Source: Membranipora membranacea
Taxonomy: Eukaryota > Bryozoa > Gymnolaemata > Cheilostomatida > Membraniporidae
DNA: 60,000 bases
Assembly (NCBI GenBank): GCA_914767715.1
Contig: OU612075.1
Location: 9,116,001-9,176,000, forward strand
Reading direction: 5' to 3'
Shown here: positions 11,701-23,385 of the stretch, one piece after another
How the letters are laid out: every line of letters starts with the position of its first letter
Position numbering within the stretch: the stretch's first letter is position 1
The notes under the pieces: generated by a model
Seen by the model: the letters and a program-made list of their open reading frames with translations, nothing else
Told to the model about the DNA's origin: nothing
Databases searched by the model: none
Position numbers and translations under genes: made by a program

Positions 11701-12689
11701 CTACATCATGTGTTAAGAAATTTTTCTTCTCTCCAAGAGTCCTCAATCTAATGTCATCAATGTCTTAAAATGCTTACAAACTTGGTGGTTATAGAAAGGC
11801 CGACTGATATTGAGACTATTCTTAATTAGTTTCTCAACAAAGTCTGTGAATTGGGAATAGAACCATTCCCAGTGTCAACTTAATTTACAGTCCAGATACC
11901 GATAAATCAACTCCTCAAATCAATTATTTGAATTGATTTTTTCTCACCATTCTTTCGTCTGTCTGGATGCCGATGATGATGCCGTTAGCTGTGATTAGTA
12001 GAATGATGAGTCCTTTGAATATAGAACTTGGCAGCATTTTACCCATGAGGTTATGTAAGGCTTCACCTTCTACTGCTGCTGCTGCCTTATCAACTACATC
12101 AGATATATCCTCCAGGGGAGCCTGTAATGGTCGAAGCACACTAAGCAGTTGTTACCTCAGAGTTTGCATAGCGTCACCATTGCTAACATATATGCTGACA
12201 ACAGCCTCAGCTGATCCTCAGAGGATTGATCAGCTGTTGTAACCTCAGAATTCAGAGATCGATGAGGATATGAATTGGATGTTAGTCTATTTGATATAGG
12301 GATAAACAGAATAAGGACCACCGTTCGTTATAAGCTTCAAGTCCCAAACTTGGAAAAGTCAACAGTACCTAGCCTTGTCATGCGGCAAAAACCAAAAAAG
12401 CTAAAAACCGTGACCGCATGACAAGGCTGAACAGTACCAGCATCCTTCCATACATTATCTGTTTGTGTAGATCAGGAACTTTGAATGAGGGATATAATTG
12501 AGAATAAATCTGCGTTCTTAGACCTACCTGCTCAGATTTGAAGAGATCTTTAGCTGTGGCCGGACTGCTGCCAGACTTGTTTGCCTGCTGGTATTCCAGC
12601 ACGGCAGCATCATCAAACAAGAAACGCCTCTCTACCTCAGGTAAAAAGTCCTCATCTCCTGGCTTTAGCTTAGTCGGCATCTTAGGCAT
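5726..12689 (-). CDS. CATSPER4: CatSper4 sperm cation channel subunit, complete
   Basis: Pore-forming subunit of the sperm flagellar CatSper channel, which assembles from CatSper1-4. There are five exons, all joining in phase 0: 12528-12689 (54 aa, ATG at 12689), 11948-12121 (58 aa), 7090-7752 (221 aa), 6457-6708 (84 aa) and 5726-5950 (74 aa plus TGA). The product is 491 aa; human CATSPER4 is about 470. Exon 2 carries S1 (LIILLITANGIIIGIQT). Exon 3 carries S2 (LTIFVAEIILKW), S3, an arginine-rich S4 (RILRILRVLRAARSLR), S5, the pore with TQDGW (the CatSper T-x-D-x-W selectivity signature) and S6 (GAFVFANLAVAAVVTNLE). This order and FICVTQDGWLDI match CatSper4 closely. The C-terminal exons give a charged helical tail. 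Intron 2 is 4.2 kb and full of repeats. The gene lies 1.8 kb upstream of CatSper2 on the same strand, consistent with coordinated testis expression (inference). Confidence 0.92.
8430..8604 (+). mobile_element. tRNA-derived SINE, 5'-truncated copy
   Basis: Matches the body of the SINE at 24355-24600: GTGTGCTCCGACCTGCCTGC, then AAACAGAGAGCAA, then a GACATCTGATTT end. The tRNA-like head is missing. Confidence 0.65.
9419..9598 (+). mobile_element. tRNA-derived SINE, 5'-truncated copy (duplicate of the 8430 copy)
   Basis: Same body as the other copies, with GGTGTGCTCCGACCTGCC and AAACAGAGAGCAA. It was probably copied together with the ~1 kb tandem unit rather than inserted separately, because homology continues well past the SINE. 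Confidence 0.6.
12361..12438. mobile_element. Miniature foldback element with target-site duplication
   Basis: Fifteen-bp inverted arms AGCCTTGTCATGCGG (12371-12385) and CCGCATGACAAGGCT (12414-12428) match perfectly. Direct repeats AACAGTACC lie outside them (12361-12369 and 12430-12438), as expected for a target-site duplication. It sits in CatSper4 intron 1. Confidence 0.65.
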
Positions 12690-15503
12690 TGTGAGATCAC
12701 TTCACAGCAGCCACGTGAAAGTCAAGCTGTTAATGACTCAAAGCAGTTAAGTAAAGTAATCCACATAAGAATACAGTTGTCCCAACGGCAGACCAGCTCT
12801 CAAAGTCTTTGTTTTACACTCTGCTTACAACAAAAAAACTTAGACCTTTGTGTCAGCATTGTGAGTTGCACAAAGTTCAAATGACAACATTAATATAGTG
12901 GTTATAATATTATTGAAACGCATTATTGAAGCTGAACAGGACAATAGAGAGGTCGCAAAGTTACTGTCTTCACTTTATGTTCAACCTTGTTTGTCAGTTT
13001 TGATATTAATGTGATTTGGAGTTACACCCTTACAACAACAGAAAAGGCAACCTCTTATAATGGATTATGAAGGTGTCGTTCCATATGACCATATTATCCT
13101 ACTCACCGTTACAGTCAGTAGACACGTGTTCTCCTCTCAAGGTCACAGGTCAAGTCACTCTCTATCATAATTAGGGTATATCGTAGTCTGTCTTGACAAG
13201 CTTTGCTGTCAAGACAGGTTAGGTAGAACGGTGGTTGGTTAAAATCCCAATGGTTAGTCACTCAGCACATCGTGGCGGCGAAATAGTATGCCTTAATGGC
13301 GAGGCTGCATTGACTGCGCCTATTTGCTCTCAGTTTATAGGCAGGTCGGAGCACACCTGGGGGTCCAACAACTCCCAGTAGTCAGTGGACTGCAGTGGGA
13401 TTCGAACCCACGACCTTCAACACTTGCATGCTGAAGGTCGTAGGTTGATCCTTGAACTAGCAGTATGAACAGAGGATACAACACCGAAATACTTGTACAG
13501 TAACATGACAACAAACCTTGCAAAAGGAACACTCCATAGGCCCTTTCTATTATAAAGCTTTTGACCTTTACTGTATCGAATAGTTCTGTTTTATCCCGTG
13601 AATGATGCAGGTGTAAGAGCGCAAAGAATTTTATTCATCTCCAATAATCTGGTAATCCTGTAACATGGATTGTTTTGTTATAAGACATGTTTGAAAGGTA
13701 TAAGCGTTTGCAACAAGATTGACATTATGCAAAAACGAGATGATAAAGGCATTGTAAGGAAAAGTTATGGTATTACATAGACACAAAATTAACATTGAAC
13801 ATTACAATTGATACAAAACTCACACATTATGGGGGAATAGAAAATCCGATAGTGAGCAATAGTGAGCAATTATGAATGGTGACTAGTCGAGATCACATCT
13901 AGCTGAAATATGAATGCCAAAATGATAATAGTATGTCTGAAAAATGCAACTGAGATGAGTATCTGATACCACAGAAAACAATGTCCACATGTAATGTAAT
14001 GAGATGAAATGTAATGCATAAATCAGCAAGTTATTAAACTGTATGGATATTAAAAGTAAGAACCGCTTACAAATAGATTAGAGCTCTTGGCTAAGAGATG
14101 TGTCCTCGTCAATGTCTGGGTGACTAGTGACAGTAAATTGGTGAAAAGGTCAAAAGCTTTAAATGGGTGAAAAAGCTTTCACCATTGTATTGAAAGCGAT
14201 GTCTCGCAGTAAGAAAGGAAGCTTATTATATAAAGCAGTAATTTTATCATGAACGCAGTTTTAGAACAATGGTGGGCTTTGTCAATGCTATGACACCGAT
14301 TACCAGACCCCTAACGCCAAGCACAACTCCCACGGTTACACATACTCTTTAACCCTAACCTTCAGTGTATATGCTTCACGGAACAGAAGGGTTTTTAACA
14401 GTGATTTGAATGAAGAAATGGAAGAGAGATCATTCAAAATCATTCAGAATCATTCAAATGTATTTTTTATGATTACCTTTTCTTCATCTTGCTTAAAATT
14501 TGCTTTTTTCTCTCTTTGTTCTCAATGGCTGACTTTGAAAAACATTCTCATCAAATGAAAATTATGCCAATAAAGTTTTTAAAAAAAGATCCAGAAGAAT
14601 GAGATAGGATAGCAGTCTGTACTGTCTGGATACTGCAAGGTGACTGTCCAGTTATAATTGACCTGTGAAATTTAATTATAAGTCACAGCCATATGAATAG
14701 TCTTCTATCTATAATGTGTTTATGCTTGTAACAATCAAACAAGTATGTATGATAGGAGTTACCCTTACATTAGGCGAGAACAGGCAACTTCCATGTTATA
14801 TTCAACAGCTATCAGAACTCAACTTTAATTTGATATTGATTAAACGATAGGCGTACGAGATTGCTCAGAAAGGCTTTTGAATTTGAAAGTGTTGGATGCC
14901 CTGGGTCCAAATAGAGCTACACAATACTGGCTACTTGGCTCTATTGATGCCCGGTTAGTGTTCTAATCTTCATGCAAAGTGTTAGCTTCCTGCCACTAGA
15001 ACTGAAACATGAGCACATGGTGTGGACCAATCCTTGAAACTTATACCCAAGATGGTAATGTTAGGATTTGAATCACTCTACGACCAATAGATCCAAGAAG
15101 TGATGCCTGATACAAAATTCAGGAACTATATTTAGGACGAGGATGGTTTGTGACAAATAACAGGTGCAGTAACACAGAAACAAACTGAACTATAATTGCC
15201 TACTGCAGATACTGCCTATGACTATAAAATGGACACGAAGAAGGTGATTAGTATTTATAACTTTTATCAAATGAATAAATATACGTGGTAAGTTCAGCCA
15301 ATGGAATAGAATAAAATCACGATATATATTATACATTAGAATTACATAAGAAATAGCAGATATACATTTTGACTAATAAAGTGGTGATCGTGGTTAAAAA
15401 CTAAACTTTGCCCGGAATCAATGTTCAAAGCATTAAAACTTATGTCAGTACCACAACTTCAACCGTCATAATTGGTTGGAAAGATATGATAGCGAAAATA
15501 ACA
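12690..15503. other. Intergenic region upstream of CatSper4
   Basis: No coding exon recognised on either strand. It should contain the CatSper4 promoter just right of 12689. The only recognisable feature is a minus-strand SINE at about 13255-13460. From 13.5 to 15.5 kb the sequence is AT-rich and unstructured by eye. Confidence 0.5.
13255..13460 (-). mobile_element. tRNA-derived SINE
   Basis: On the minus strand it has a tRNA-like B box (GGGTTCGAATCCCACTGCAG near 13385-13404), followed by the family body with GGTGTGCTCCGACCTGCC and GAGAGCAAATAGG. Confidence 0.75.
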
Positions 15504-18500
15504 TCACAGATACAACCATTCACCATTATGGCCGATAAAAAGCGTTATGCCATCAGCTGAACACTCCTGGTTGTCTGACCGCATCAAAACCCCAGTCTGT
15601 TCTCCAAAGGTTTTGAGTTGTAGAATCATAAAAGCAAAAACAAGCATAAAGCATTCCGGTTCTTGTTGTTGATAGTCTGACTCCTGCTGAATCAAGAATT
15701 TGAGCGCCTCTAGCAGCCAGTGATACGCCATTGAATGATCAAAACATAAGACAAAGCATCTGGACAGACATGTAAATTCCAATGATGCATTCAGTAGGAA
15801 GCTCAGAAATCTTAGGACGGTGCGATAGCGCTTTTTCAAAACATTTTATGGCACTGTGTAAGTCCCATTTGTTGCGTAAAATGCATCCAATACAGATATA
15901 TGTTGTGCATAACAAATCTTGGTGGCTCAAGTTGTCCATGGATACTTTAAAGGAAAACACTTTCCTGTAGTATTTGAGTGCTTCTGTTGGCTGACCTTTG
16001 TCGGCTAGTAGATGGCCCATATCAAAATGACAGGAAGCAACAAATTCCTGCAAATACTGAGTGTCTATTGAGGAGTAAATGGAAAATGCTTTCTTGAGAT
16101 ACTTTTCAGCATCTTGCAGGTGGCCTTGCTTTCGTAATATGCTTGCAATCTGTTGATTAAGAACAGCGACTTTATGGCATTGGGTACCAAATCCCTTCTC
16201 CGCTCGTACGAGGGCCTCTTGATAAAAATGCAGGGAAGACGAAAAGTCTCCAAGTTTTTCATGAGAAACTGCCTTACGCGCATACTGTCCACATAGATCA
16301 CTGTATTCATGTGTAGTTGGATCTAATTCTTCCAAGATTTTTCTTGCCATATCATGGAATTCAAATGCCTTTTCAAGCTGCTTGAGGCTATCATAAGTAA
16401 CGGCTAGTGTTTGATAGCTGAACGCAAGTGGGACATGGCAAGCATTCACACCATACGCCTGCTGGCATAATCTTATGTGTTCTTTGAGAACTACTTGAGC
16501 CTCTGCATAGCGTCTCATTTGAAGTAATATTACTCCTTTATTGTAGAGACGATTGAATTGGTCACCCGCTTCAGAGAATTGAGATGACTCGCTCAATTCT
16601 TCCAATATCACATTGCCCTTGTTGTAATACTTCTCAGCCATATCCCAATCATCGATATTTATGCTAAATCCAGCAGCCAGCATGTATGTTTCACAGCGCA
16701 TGAAATCGTTACAGGTGCGATCAGGGAAATTATCCAGCTGAAACATCAGCTCATCAAACGTTTGTTTGGCTGCTTTTAGGTCTCCTCCCAGCTCATATCC
16801 TAATGCGGACCTAAGCATCCAGGAAAGATGCAAGGTACGATTGGATGGTTTGTAGGTATAACTCGTAATCTAAAGTATTCTGAGCACAACCGGTCGGAAT
16901 AGCTCCCATTTTTTGAGGACCATATAACAATGAGCTAGCATCTCTAGCGCTAAGTATGAGCCACATGGCCTTGTTTCTAAGATCGCTAAAGCTTCCACAT
17001 AGTTCAATGTGGTATACAAGTAATAAGCAGCTACTATATCCTTGTCATACTCGATATCCTGAGACAATATTTCCAGTATCTCATGAAAATCTTTCATCTC
17101 TATACTTTGCTTAACCGGGATCATGTGAAGGCTCATATGATAGGCAAGTGACTGAGGAACATGCCAAAACTTGATGGCATCGGCAGATCTTATTGTTGTA
17201 CCACGAATGTTTGATTGCTTGAGAAAGGACATTCTTTCATTCTGGGAATTGTGATGGAGATATGCCGCCAATCTGATGTATACAGCAGAAGCAAGTAAAA
17301 GACGAAGCCTGTAGTGGAACGATTGAGAAAGTTTTCCCATGCTGAGGAGCTTTTCTAATGTTTGCCAGGAGGTGGCACTGCGTATATTACAGATAATTTT
17401 CAGGTTGTATATGAATAAAGAGGGGAATCTGTATATAGCAGATTTCAGATCAACACTGTGATTTTGAAGTTGAAGTTCTCCCAGAGGTAAGAAGCTGTAA
17501 TCTCTTATGTCAGCTCGAATCATCTCCTCATGGACAGCATCACGAGCAGCATTACTTTTAGTGTTGCGCTGAGCCATCTGGAACTCTTTGAGCATAGCAT
17601 GGTCACCATACAGTGTGGCAAGCATAGATGTCAGATCCCCTTTCACTGCATCTTTTGGGTCAGGATTGAGATACACTGATTGATATTGATCGACCAGTTC
17701 ACTCACAGTCAAAATGAACCTGTTTCTCTGCTCTGGTGTCCCGTTACCGGTAGGGATATTTCCAGCTTTACTCTGCAGTCCATCGATCTTGAATCCATTT
17801 TTACATTTGTCGTCAAAGTTCTTGAGTTCTTCTATGTTCATGTATTTGAGCTTAGTTTCTTGAATATTTCCTATGAGGAAATAAACTGTCATGGCAAGTA
17901 GCTCAAAAAATTTTATTATCTCCTCATCTTTTCTCTCCACTAAGAACATGAACTCAAGGTCAGAGTATGGTGTAGCTTCACCTTTAGCTAGTGATCCCAT
18001 GGCAACAGCTGTAAACTTACAGGGTTGTCGACCTCCGCACAGCTCAACACTTTTCTGAATTATCTTGCCGGCCAGAACTTTCATTTGAGTACTAGTTTTT
18101 AAAGAGATTCTCTTGATCACATCACAAAACTCGGTTGTGATGTTATGGTTATGGATAGAATCTAGATTATCGACTTTACAGTCCCATTTATTCATCAGAT
18201 TCGCTACTGAAGATAATTCATCTCGGCAGTTGTCTCTAATCATATAAAGTTCTCTTTTGAATTCTTGAGACATTGTCATCTGTTGATCCAGAGTTGAGCT
18301 CACATCTTCTTTCCAATACATTTTCTGGACCTCGAACACAAGTCTCTGCCATTTCTTATTAGAGGATCGGACAGCGCATGAATTGTACAGTGTGTGCGCC
18401 TACAGCAAAATTCATTTCCAATATTAATTAATTCAAAAACAATATTGTTTGTTTGTTCTAGCTGGGTGTTGATCAGATTAAATTTAGGAAATACTATTTT

Positions 18501-18805
18501 TTTGCTTCATGAATAAATAAGTTAAGTAGTTAAGAGCAAAAATACATCAACTTCAACGCATCATTACTCAGCTTCGGGTGTTTCAAGAGGGTCAGATTTT
18601 GGCTTTTTTTAAAACTGACTAACTGGTGAAACACATTTGCTGATTCCAATGTGATTTCATGGAAGTTAAGTATTAGAGCTACAATACATCATCTCCCTTA
18701 TCGTACCTTCAATAACTCCGCCCAGTTCTCCCTGACCTGTATATAGGTCAGGGTAGCTGATGGTAACTCCTTAGTATGTACAGAGAGGACAACTCCAAGA
18801 TACAT
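15504..18805 (-). pseudogene. NTase-TPR gene copy 1, broken by a stop and a frameshift
   Basis: Paralogue of the intact gene at 35563-39120. The large exon runs 18399 to 15504; its acceptor is TTTTGCTGTAG, and a possible first exon is 18707-18805 ending in ENWAELLK before a GTACG donor. The N-terminal half keeps the nucleotidyltransferase signature MGSLAKGEATPYSDLEF and the NGFKIDGLQ..AGNIPTGNG segment; the C-terminal half is TPR-like helices. Two lesions are visible by comparison with copy 2. A TAG stop at 16870-16872 falls where copy 2 has Asp, and the frame continues at equal length after it. A 1-nt frameshift near 15750-15790 moves the conserved YHWLLEALKFL segment to another frame. The long uninterrupted stretches between lesions suggest recent decay. 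Alternatively the N-terminal NTase half could still be expressed as a shorter protein. Confidence 0.8.
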
Positions 18806-19304
18806 GTACAAAGTACATGTATGACAACAAACCTTATGATAGGACTACTCCACACTGACCAATCAATCTTGGGTTTGAAAGCTAAAGAATATGGCTTTGT
18901 AGTGTGGTTAATTCTTGATGGGTGTGTGCCGAACACTTGTAAAATCTCATATGATGTATCCTAAGACAGGCCAAAGCTCATACTCATTGGACAAAATGAA
19001 GAATAAAGAGAAACGATTGGATGATTTTCAATGTAGCAACTGTAGTATTTCTTGTTCTTGTAATTTCCGGTATGATTATTGAAATTACATTTTTGCTTAC
19101 AAGGTGTCCCAGAGAAAATATCACATTTTCCTGTAGTTGTCATTACATCAAATTTGGCGGTGAATCCCATGTTGTGTGCTAAGACAAATTTTACTAACTA
19201 CTAGATCTATGTACATACAATACTAAACTTACACAATGAAGGAGTTACACTATAACTACTTGGTCAAATGGTGTGGCAGGTGCTATGCCTATCTATACAT
19301 ATAT
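18806..19304. other. Intergenic region next to NTase-TPR copy 1
   Basis: No gene seen. Parts of 18895-19200 match 39730-39960 and 40150-40290 in unit 2, for example GTAGTATTTCTTGTTCTTGT and CATGTTGTGTGCTAAGACAA, so this is shared upstream DNA of the divergent pair. Confidence 0.55.
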
Positions 19305-19710
19305 GAGACATCTCTTGTTGGTGATGTTGGGGTCGGTGTTAGTGAGGAGCCAGAGTCGCCCTAACTCTTTACTCACCACAACCCCCTACACCAACAACAA
19401 CAATGCTTTGTACCATAAGGTCGCGTATTGTAACCTATGAGACATCTCTTGTTGGTGATGTAGGGGGTCGGTGTTAACAAGGAGCCAGAGTCGCCCTAAC
19501 TCTTTACTCACCACAACCCCCTACACCAACAACAACAATGCTTTGTACCATAAGGTCGCGTATTGTAACCTATGAGACATCTCTTGTTGGTGATGTAGGG
19601 GGTCGGTGTTAACAAGGAGCCAGAGTCGCCCTAACTCTTTACTCACCACAACCCCCTACACCAACAACAACAATGCTTTGTGCCGTAAGGTCGCGTATTG
19701 TAACCACACG
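19305..19710. repeat. Three tandem ~135-bp units, each with a hairpin
   Basis: Units begin with GAGACATCTCTTGTTGGTG at 19305, 19439 and 19574 (spacing 134 and 135 bp) and end with AAGGTCGCGTATTGTAACC. Inside each unit GTTGGTGATGTAGGGGG can pair with CCCCCTACACCAACAAC. Units 2 and 3 are nearly identical. The unit end and start recur inverted at about 20318-20375. Confidence 0.85.
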
Positions 19711-20311
19711 GCTTGTTGGTGAACAGGCCTGGATTAATTTGGGAAACAAAACACAGATTTTAGCCATGTCACACCAGCAAGCCCACTGTCATTAAACCAC
19801 AATATCTAGCCGCCCAGACAATATAATGATCAAGAAATATGCACACTATATGTAACATGCTAATGCCCTCCCACCACACTGCACAGACCTGACCACAGCA
19901 CACAGCTGTCCTACTAACTTCTTCAAAACAAAACATTTTGATACATTTCTGTCTGCCATTAATAATAAGAAGTGGCATCGACTTGTGGGGAAGAAGAATG
20001 CTGATTGGTTAACTATTGGTCAGTTCGTTTCTAATTGGATGATAAAATTGTGTAGGTGTAACGAGGCAACAACTGCTTGACCTTGAAGGTCAATACATTG
20101 AGCTCAACAGTTTTATATGTCTCTTCTGAGGTCGTATATTGTTAATAAAAATAAGAGATATATAGTCGCTGCTAGCTTGTTACAACTGAGTGGTACCCAA
20201 CTGAGTAAGTATGTTTGTTCACTCGTTAGCCGCCTGCCTATAGAATTTGGAAACAATGCCCTTATCATAACCGCGGTATGCTTGACTAAGTTTTAACCAC
20301 TCATGGACATT

Positions 20312-20548
20312 AACCACGCGGCTACAATACGCGACCTTATGGTAGGCATTTAGTGCTGTAAGTAAGATGTCTCATAAAGCACCGCCACCTGTCACATGAC
20401 TTACATTAACACCCGTTGCCAGTGCTTGATTTCAGTGCCCATTGACTCACTGGATCATAATCATAATACATTGTAATGACAGCAGCATAAACCGTTGTAA
20501 TGATGATGCCAGCTTATAGAATGTACATGTAGTGTAGCCTAACACACA
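20312..20548 (+). mobile_element. LINE 3'-end fragment with inverted copy of the 135-bp repeat ends
   Basis: 20318-20375 reads TACAATACGCGACCTTATGG then AGATGTCTCAT, the reverse complement of the ends of the 135-bp units. From about 20355 the sequence parallels 42475-42905 (TTAGTGCTGTAAGTAAGATG, GGATCATAATCAT, GCAGCATAAA), where it follows a LINE C-terminal coding end. It is therefore probably a LINE 3' UTR. Confidence 0.5.
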
Positions 20549-22975
20549 TATAAGCACCCAGTGGACTGGAATACAAAGGGAGTTTTATGTGAACAATTTG
20601 ATACATGGTTTCATATTGCTTGCCAAGCTATTCTATCTGCAGACTACTCCACACTGGACCATAGCAGTGTGCTATGGATGTGCTCCTCCTGTAATAGCCA
20701 CAACTATACAACTATATCATCAGCTGAGACCAATTTGCTACTGACAACACAGGCAACAAACTCATCAACTGACGATCTAAGTATTGATTCTCTTGATGAC
20801 AAACACCTACCAATACACGAATCTTCACCAACAAAATATAAACCATCAAATGCCAGGAACGGCAGAGCCCTGCGCCTCATCAACGTCAATTGCCAATTGC
20901 AAGTGAAAAGGGGGCATGGATCAACTTGCTCCACTCAACAAGACCAGATGTAATCATAGCCACAGAGACCTGGCTCTATGAGTCTATAGGAAACAGTGAG
21001 CTGGAGAGTGACTTCTATAACATTTATAGGAGGGACAGGAAAACTGAAATCCATATCGGTATGATGATCGCAGTAAACTTTTCCATAACTAGCACTGAAG
21101 TTGAGATCAAGTCTGATGTGGTAATACTTTGGGTAAAGATCCAGTGTAAAGGTCATCGGGATATTTACATCTCTGCGTGTGATAGGCCCAATGTTTCAGA
21201 TAAAACCTTAACTGCTCATCTCCGGAAACCCCTGAACCAGCTGATAACTAAGAAACCCGAAGCCCTGGTCATTGGAGGGGATATCAATCTACCAGGATGG
21301 GAGTGGCCTAACCTTTCACTGAAGCCAGGCTCGCAGTATACTGCCCAGCACACCGAATCTGTAGACCTACTAGACGACTTTAGACTGACACAATGTGTTC
21401 TAGATCCGACAAGAAAGAACAATACACTCAATCTAATTGCCACAAATTTGACCAAACAGGTGAGCCGCGTCAAAGTAATACCAGGTAAAAGCGACCATCA
21501 GGTTGTGTACCTTGAACTAGCTGTGATGCCAAACTATTGTAAACAGCCCGATAGGAAGATAGGGATCTACAACAAGGCAGATTAGGCTGCAATGAAGAAA
21601 CATCTGCACCAATCATGAAACGAGTAGAACAAGCTTACTCGACCCCAGACCAACTCTGGAATAACATCAAGGAGTATGTCATTGAGGCGATGCAGTTGAT
21701 CATACCAAGACGGCTGACAAAATGCAAGGACTCACAGCCCTGGATCTCAAAACATCTACACCAATTAATAAAAAAAGAAGAAACATCTGTACCGGAAATG
21801 CAAAAGAAAGGGCACAACACAACTAGAGAACCGATACAATACCTACCGCCATGTTGTCCAGAAAATCCTACGGAAGCAAAATGCTGAGTATGTCAATAAA
21901 CTATTCACTGATCAAGAGAAGTCCCCGGAAGAACTTTCCAAGGGCTTCTGGACCTACATCAAACATAAGCGTTCTGGCAATACATCGTCTGTGGGACCAC
22001 TAAAGAAGAACTTACAACTGGTGACAACCTGTAAAGAAAGGGCTGAAATTCGGAACAACCAATGTGTATCTGTCTTCTCAAAGCCCTCAGAAGGAGAAGA
22101 CTATCATGCCTTAACACTCAATTCCACCATTTTAGACATTGTCATAGACACGAATGGAGTTCATAAACAACTACGAACTCTCAACCAGGCAACTAACAAG
22201 GCCTCAGGTCCAGATGGTATCAGCCCAAGAGTCTTGAAATAGCTAACAGACATCATGGCTGACCCACTCACCACCCTATTCTAGAACTCATGAGACAGTG
22301 ACAGTGGCAGATGCTCCATCTACAAGAAGGGAGAGAAGACCACAACGGCAAATTATCGACCGGTTAGCCTTACCTGTATACGCAGTAAGATAATCCTTAC
22401 CAGCCAGCTGATGACATTCGCAGAGGATAACAACATCTTCAATCCCAACAGGGGTTTGCAGAGACTATGGCTGTGAAAGTCAACTGATTGAGCTGATAAG
22501 CGATATAACCAACAAACACGACAAAGGCGAGGAGACAGAAGCGTGTGTTTCAGACTTTAGTAAAGCTTTCGATAGAGTCAACCAAACCAAGCTGCTTTAC
22601 AAACTCGCATCATACGGCGTGAACTACCAACTCGTGTCTTGGGTCGGCAAATTCCTCAGAGGGCGTAGCCAAAATGTTGTGATTGATGGTGAAAGCTCCT
22701 CAGAAGCTGCAGTAAAATCAGGCGTACCACAGGGTTTTGTCTTCGGACAAGCGGTATTTTTATTCTACATCAATGACCTTCCGGACAACCTTAAATCATC
22801 AGTATGCCTTTTTGCCGACAATACGAAAGCCTAAAATTCGGCATCAAACCACAACACTCTCCAGGAAGACCTCACCAAACTTGAATGCTGGGAACTTCAA
22901 TGTGCCAACACATTGTGTTCACTAGAAAACGCCAACCAACAAGAAACTATACCTGCACGACACTGATCCCGAAAG
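20530..22975 (+). mobile_element. Decayed CR1/L2-type LINE (PHD-like, endonuclease, reverse transcriptase)
   Basis: Pieces of one retrotransposon polyprotein in shifting frames. A PHD-like zinc segment comes first (20561-20700; CEQFDTWFHIAC..WMCSSC). An APE-type endonuclease follows (20860-21580; TETWL, GGDINLPGWEW, SDHQVV). Reverse transcriptase is at about 22160-22830 (SGPDGISPRVLK, FSKAFDRVN, SGVPQG, YINDLP). The active-site box reads FADN instead of FADD, and several stops and frameshifts are present. The RT thumb and 3' end are absent after about 22975, so the copy is 3'-truncated. It lies between the divergent NTase-TPR and synthetase genes of unit 1 and is inactive. Confidence 0.85.
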
Positions 22976-23385
22976 TACAGCCACCTCATCAAATTTATGG
23001 AACTAAACAACCAGGGTCTAAAGCCATTCTTTTCTCCTACAGGAGCTTCTACTCCATAACTCTGATTGGAACTGATGTGCTGCTAGTGTGGTCAGAATGC
23101 TCTGCACTGGACAGCCTCCAGGGTGTATGAGTGTGTTTTTTGTTATGCTACTATCCCACATTGCGCCTTGTGGTGCGACAAATGTGTCATGTGAATGGCT
23201 ATCCGCCACATATCTGTGTAAAAGACAATCCGCTCATCGCAAATACCCATCATGCAGTCCCAACTGGCCATCCATTTCACATTGTATGAATCTTGAACTG
23301 TCTCAAAACCAGATAACCTTAGTTATACTCTACTCTGTTTTTAGTGCATCGACCAAATTGTCCAAAGCAATATTCTCAATAAAAC
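22976..23385. promoter_or_regulatory. 5' flank of synthetase copy A, shared with copy B
   Basis: Homologous to about 43570-43954 upstream of copy B; both carry TCTGCACTGGACAGCCTCCA and AGGGTGTATGAG and run up to AAAACATGGC at the start codon. Conservation suggests it holds the promoter and 5' UTR. No specific factor sites were identified. Confidence 0.4.

Noticed and set aside
19305-19710. CRISPR-like array
   Set aside because: Units are contiguous 135-bp repeats without unique spacers, in a eukaryotic genome.
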